Of a stretch of DNA of 16,390 bases, positions 13,831 to 16,390 are shown piece after piece (position 1 is the stretch's first letter; the number at the start of each line of letters is the position of its first letter). Source of the DNA: Candidatus Brocadia sp. (GTDB taxonomy: Bacteria > Planctomycetota > Brocadiia > Brocadiales > Brocadiaceae); the NCBI GenBank assembly GCA_030837935.1, contig JAUQXU010000044.1:1-16390 (forward strand), read 5' to 3'. A model generated the notes under the pieces. It was not told the DNA's origin, searched no databases, and saw only the letters and a program-made list of their open reading frames with translations. A program made the position numbers and the translations under genes.

Positions 13831-15225
13831 TTAATGATGTTCCTCTTCGACAATAAATTCTACATTATCTTCATAAGACTGTTTTCTATAACCGAAAAGG
13901 GATACGATTGTTCCTGCAGCAAGTCCGGTAATCCATGCAATAATAAAGGTAACAAACACACCTTTTATTTGTAATCCGGGAACAACATTCTGTGCAATAA
14001 AGATAGCTGCAAGACCACCGAGCATGCCAGGCATCCCATGAAGATTATGGACACCGCAGGTATCGATTCCTTTTAAAGCTTTTTGAACACGCGGCTGAAT
14101 GATAGCAAAACCAATAACACTTAAAATGCCGGCAACGAACCCCAAAGCCAGAGACGCCTTTGGAGTTGTATGAGCACAAGAAGAACCAATTGCCACACCA
14201 CCGGCAAGAGCTGCATTGGCCATATCCTCGATAGCTATCTTCTTCCGAATCATAGTGCTAGCGATGTAAGTAGCTACTGTTGCGCCGCAGAGTGAAAGAA
14301 CTGTATTTACAGCAGCCAGAGGCATCTTTGATATTTCTGCCGGAGCAGCGCAGAAGGACGGCCAGAAGATCCACAGAATCATACTCCCCAGCATGGAAAA
14401 TTGATTACTGATCTTATCGGATTCAATTTTTTTGTTAAAATCCTCGCTTGTGGTCATTCTGACAATAACACCCAATCCAAAGTAGGCACCAAATTGGTGA
14501 ATTACAATAGAACCACCCGTATCAATTAATTGCCCCTTTGGGATAAGGCCCATACCATTCTCTAACATAATCCATTCGTTCAACATATAGGAGGGGACAA
14601 ATACCAAAGCCATGATAATATATTGAGACATCTTTAATCTACCCAAGAAAGCCCCTGTCGCAATCAGTATACTTGCTGCACAAAATTCTGAAAGAATCAA
14701 CCGGTCCATGGTTAATTCAGCCGGCTCTCCGAAAATATGCATTTTCTTAAGAAACATATAGTAAGGAATGACAATACTTACCGCAATATAGGTAGCAGTA
14801 ACAGCGCCATAACCGTATCGTTTAACAAAGACCATTAAGAATCCGAAACCAACCATCAACATAGCCATAACATGAATGGCCTTGCCGTATTTGGCTAATT
14901 CAAGAAAATCCTCCATAGCTGAGGATAACCCACCAGGAGCCTCAGATTTTTCAGAAGCAGATACCGCTTTACCTGGTGTATGGGACTCCACATTGTTGCT
15001 GGCAAGGAGAATTCTATGGTTTTCATAATTTACATTGGACGAGCGATCTTCAGTTATCCATTCGTTCCAATCGTTTTGATTCTCATGAATTGCTGGCAAT
15101 GTATAGTCAACCGGTCGATCCTCTAACACTTCTGTCCCATAACTGGATCGCACAATCCCAATCAATGGGATCAAAAGGACAATGCTCATAACTACGTACA
15201 ACCTCAAAAACCTTCTTACTGACAT
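13831..15225 (-). CDS. Rh-type ammonium/ammonia channel with N-terminal extension
   Basis: A 464-residue member of the Amt/Rh superfamily, closer to Rhesus-type than to AmtB-type proteins. Rh hallmarks are FVKRYGYGAV (133-141), IVIHQFGAYFGLGV (240-253), MLGSMILWIFWPSF (278-291) and DTCGVHNLHGMPGMLGG (388-404). The pore twin histidines are His243 and His396, and Asp235 occupies the conserved acidic position. The core begins near residue 110. Before it come a signal-peptide-like segment (arginines at 4-5, hydrophobic 8-27) and about 80 polar residues, longer than in usual bacterial Rh proteins. The C-terminus ends EEEHH. AAGGAGG upstream of ATG 15225 is a strong ribosome binding site. No glnB gene is adjacent, as expected for Rh rather than Amt. 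It likely moves NH3/NH4+ across a membrane, which would matter for an ammonium-oxidising organism. Confidence 0.93.
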   Translation of the reverse strand: MSVRRFLRLYVVMSIVLLIPLIGIVRSSYGTEVLEDRPVDYTLPAIHENQNDWNEWITEDRSSNVNYENHRILLASNNVESHTPGKAVSASEKSEAPGGLSSAMEDFLELAKYGKAIHVMAMLMVGFGFLMVFVKRYGYGAVTATYIAVSIVIPYYMFLKKMHIFGEPAELTMDRLILSEFCAASILIATGAFLGRLKMSQYIIMALVFVPSYMLNEWIMLENGMGLIPKGQLIDTGGSIVIHQFGAYFGLGVIVRMTTSEDFNKKIESDKISNQFSMLGSMILWIFWPSFCAAPAEISKMPLAAVNTVLSLCGATVATYIASTMIRKKIAIEDMANAALAGGVAIGSSCAHTTPKASLALGFVAGILSVIGFAIIQPRVQKALKGIDTCGVHNLHGMPGMLGGLAAIFIAQNVVPGLQIKGVFVTFIIAWITGLAAGTIVSLFGYRKQSYEDNVEFIVEEEHH

Positions 15226-15281
15226 TTGGTCGCCCTCCTTTTCCCTTATAATGTTGTAGGAAACTAAAACATCACGATTTT

Positions 15282-15311
15282 ACTATATGCTAAGATGAGA
15301 ATTACTAACAA
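15282..15311 (-). promoter_or_regulatory. Possible promoter of the Rh transporter gene
   Basis: On the minus strand: TTGTTA (15306-15311), an 18-base spacer and TATAGT (15282-15287). The predicted start near 15275 gives a leader of about 50 bases before the ATG at 15225. Motif match only. Confidence 0.4.
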
Positions 15312-15712
15312 TCAGATAAAGATTTTTAATCGATTACTTGATATATCAAAAAGCTTTAGAATGTCTTTATTCAATGTCAAATACTGCTCAATTTCAGCCA
15401 TATTGCCATAATACTTTCCACTTTTATTACATTATGCGAACAACAAATCATTCCAAAACGTTTAATGTTCTACACTGCTATCTGCCGCTTTCCAATGGAT
15501 ATTTTTGAGGATATATATAGTTCATTTACTCGGAAATATCAAGGGAAAAGTATATATCAATGCAATTTGCTTTACCACGAAAGTTAGCGAAATACGTGCC
15601 AGAATTAATTTGGTGAAAATACTATTGCCGCAACTTTTGATTGATAAGAGGCAACGAGGAAATTATAGAGTTACACTTGATGCAAATGTGTCTGAGGTGT
15701 GTAGTGTGTGGC
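15312..15712. other. Intergenic region between the Rh gene and the SHOCT-repeat gene
   Basis: AT-rich spacer of about 400 bases. One TTG-started frame of 78 codons (15505-15741, + strand) lacks a ribosome binding site and runs into the SHOCT-repeat gene, so I do not call it. I see no terminator for the SHOCT-repeat gene and no repeat or RNA motif. Confidence 0.4.
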
Positions 15713-16375
15713 TTAATGGCCCTGAAGTTGTGCCCTTTTAGACTCGTAATCCTCGTCGGTGATAAGCCCTTCTTCCTTTAATTCATTGAGTTCTAACAAC
15801 TTCTCATTTTCTGCGCCTTTTTCTGCAGAAATGTCTGGAGAATGGTTCTTTGTTTCCGCACCGATAAGTTCCTTCAGTTTATATTGATAATCGTCTTCTG
15901 TGACGAAGCCCTGGTCATATAGCTCCTTAAGTTCTTTAACCCGTTCATCTTCTACTATACTGCCGGAGATCAATGAAACCTCTTTCTCCTCATCGGAAGA
16001 AATATTTGAAGAAAGATTCTTCGTTTGTGCGGCAGTGAGCTCTTCTAGCTTATTTTTATAATCGTATTCTGTAATGAGTTGCTGATCATAGAGTTCTTTA
16101 AGTTCTGTTATTCGTTCATCTATGGTGTTGCTTTTAGATATCTTTGATATTGATTCTTCTCCGGTTGCGACGGCAAGTTCTTTTTTCTTGTTTTCATAAT
16201 CTTCTTCAGTAATTAAGCCTTCTTGCTTCATTTCTTCCAATATTTTGAGCTTATTTTCAGATGAAGGTTCCTCTTCTTCTGATGCGATTTCGTGCACGGT
16301 TGATTCCTTTTCATCAGATAAACCCGGGGTACTTAGCATGGTGTCTCGGCTTTCATCTGCAATATCTTTGTCCAT
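15713..16375 (-). CDS. Protein with four SHOCT-like repeats, possibly 5' partial
   Basis: A 220-residue acidic protein built from four copies of a short helical unit: a helix, then (E/D)(Q/E)G-(L/F)(I/V)T, then (E/D)xDYxxK. Copies lie at about 43-67, 90-113, 147-170 and 193-217; examples are MKQEGLITEEDYENKKKEL and LYDQGFVTEDDYQYKLKEL. This is the SHOCT pattern, usually found once at the end of bacterial proteins and thought to mediate oligomerisation or binding. Linkers are rich in Ser, Glu and Lys. No membrane segment or enzymatic domain is visible. The reading frame stays open for the 15 bases between the ATG and the window edge, and there is no good ribosome binding site, so the true start and perhaps an N-terminal domain may lie outside. 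Function unknown. Confidence 0.75.
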   Translation of the reverse strand: MDKDIADESRDTMLSTPGLSDEKESTVHEIASEEEEPSSENKLKILEEMKQEGLITEEDYENKKKELAVATGEESISKISKSNTIDERITELKELYDQQLITEYDYKNKLEELTAAQTKNLSSNISSDEEKEVSLISGSIVEDERVKELKELYDQGFVTEDDYQYKLKELIGAETKNHSPDISAEKGAENEKLLELNELKEEGLITDEDYESKRAQLQGH

Positions 16376-16390
16376 AGATCTGTGCTTTTC

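Noticed and set aside
13831..15225. AmtB-type ammonium transporter
   Set aside because: The sequence around both pore histidines and the KRYG and LWIFWPSF segments match the Rh branch better than AmtB.
15505..15741. 78-codon plus-strand frame upstream of the SHOCT-repeat gene end
   Set aside because: TTG start, no ribosome binding site, no motif, overlaps the 3' end of the SHOCT-repeat gene.
1..16390. CRISPR array, tRNA/rRNA genes, transposases, phage genes
   Set aside because: Looked for regular spaced repeats, cloverleaf-like segments and transposase or integrase motifs on both strands; none was seen by eye.

Overview
The window is about 16.4 kb of AT-rich bacterial chromosome, densely coding, with no rRNA, tRNA, CRISPR array or intact insertion sequence that I can see. 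Taxonomy is inference only. The combination of lipoate genes, an Rh-type ammonium transporter, a ferredoxin:thioredoxin reductase catalytic chain beside thioredoxin, a PAS-GGDEF protein and a PqqD/HprK-like/S26 cassette would suit an anammox planctomycete (Candidatus Brocadiales). No single marker in the window proves it.

Positions 1-3677 (+ strand) hold a lipoate module: the 3' part of a 2-oxoacid dehydrogenase E2 acyltransferase, lipB overlapping its end, an unexpected PI3/4-kinase-fold gene, and lipA. A G/C-run palindromic repeat lies between the kinase gene and lipA and supplies the kinase stop codon. Positions 3806-4714 (+) encode a PAS-GGDEF diguanylate cyclase. It is convergent with pyk and nnrE (minus strand, 1 nt apart), which are transcribed from a good sigma-70-like promoter at 6934-6962.

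Positions 7336-10629 (+) are the most interesting part. A GEMM-I (cyclic-di-GMP-I) riboswitch aptamer runs directly into an intrinsic terminator whose 5' arm is made of aptamer sequence, which is a transcription-attenuation switch. Downstream come a 39-codon gene with a strong ribosome binding site, encoding a RiPP-precursor-like peptide (leader with YxxP and an acidic stretch ending in GPA, then a ten-residue tail), a PqqD-like recognition protein, an HprK-related P-loop kinase and an S26 serine peptidase of the Ser/His type. Together they look like a compact peptide modification, maturation and export cassette under second-messenger control, with no recognisable cyclase, radical SAM enzyme, ATP-grasp enzyme or transporter. 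A perfect 13-bp hairpin separates the precursor gene from the maturation genes.

Positions 10883-11877 (+) hold a promoter, a doubtful 92-codon ORF, and a ferredoxin:thioredoxin reductase catalytic chain overlapping thioredoxin by one base. Positions 11878-13655 (-) are a tightly packed operon: a GDT1/UPF0016-type cation transporter, a four-helix membrane protein of unknown function, and trpC. A strong minus-strand terminator (about 13757-13800) separates it from an Rh-type ammonium transporter with a long N-terminal extension (13831-15225). The window ends with a minus-strand gene for a protein with four SHOCT-like repeats, whose start may lie beyond the window.
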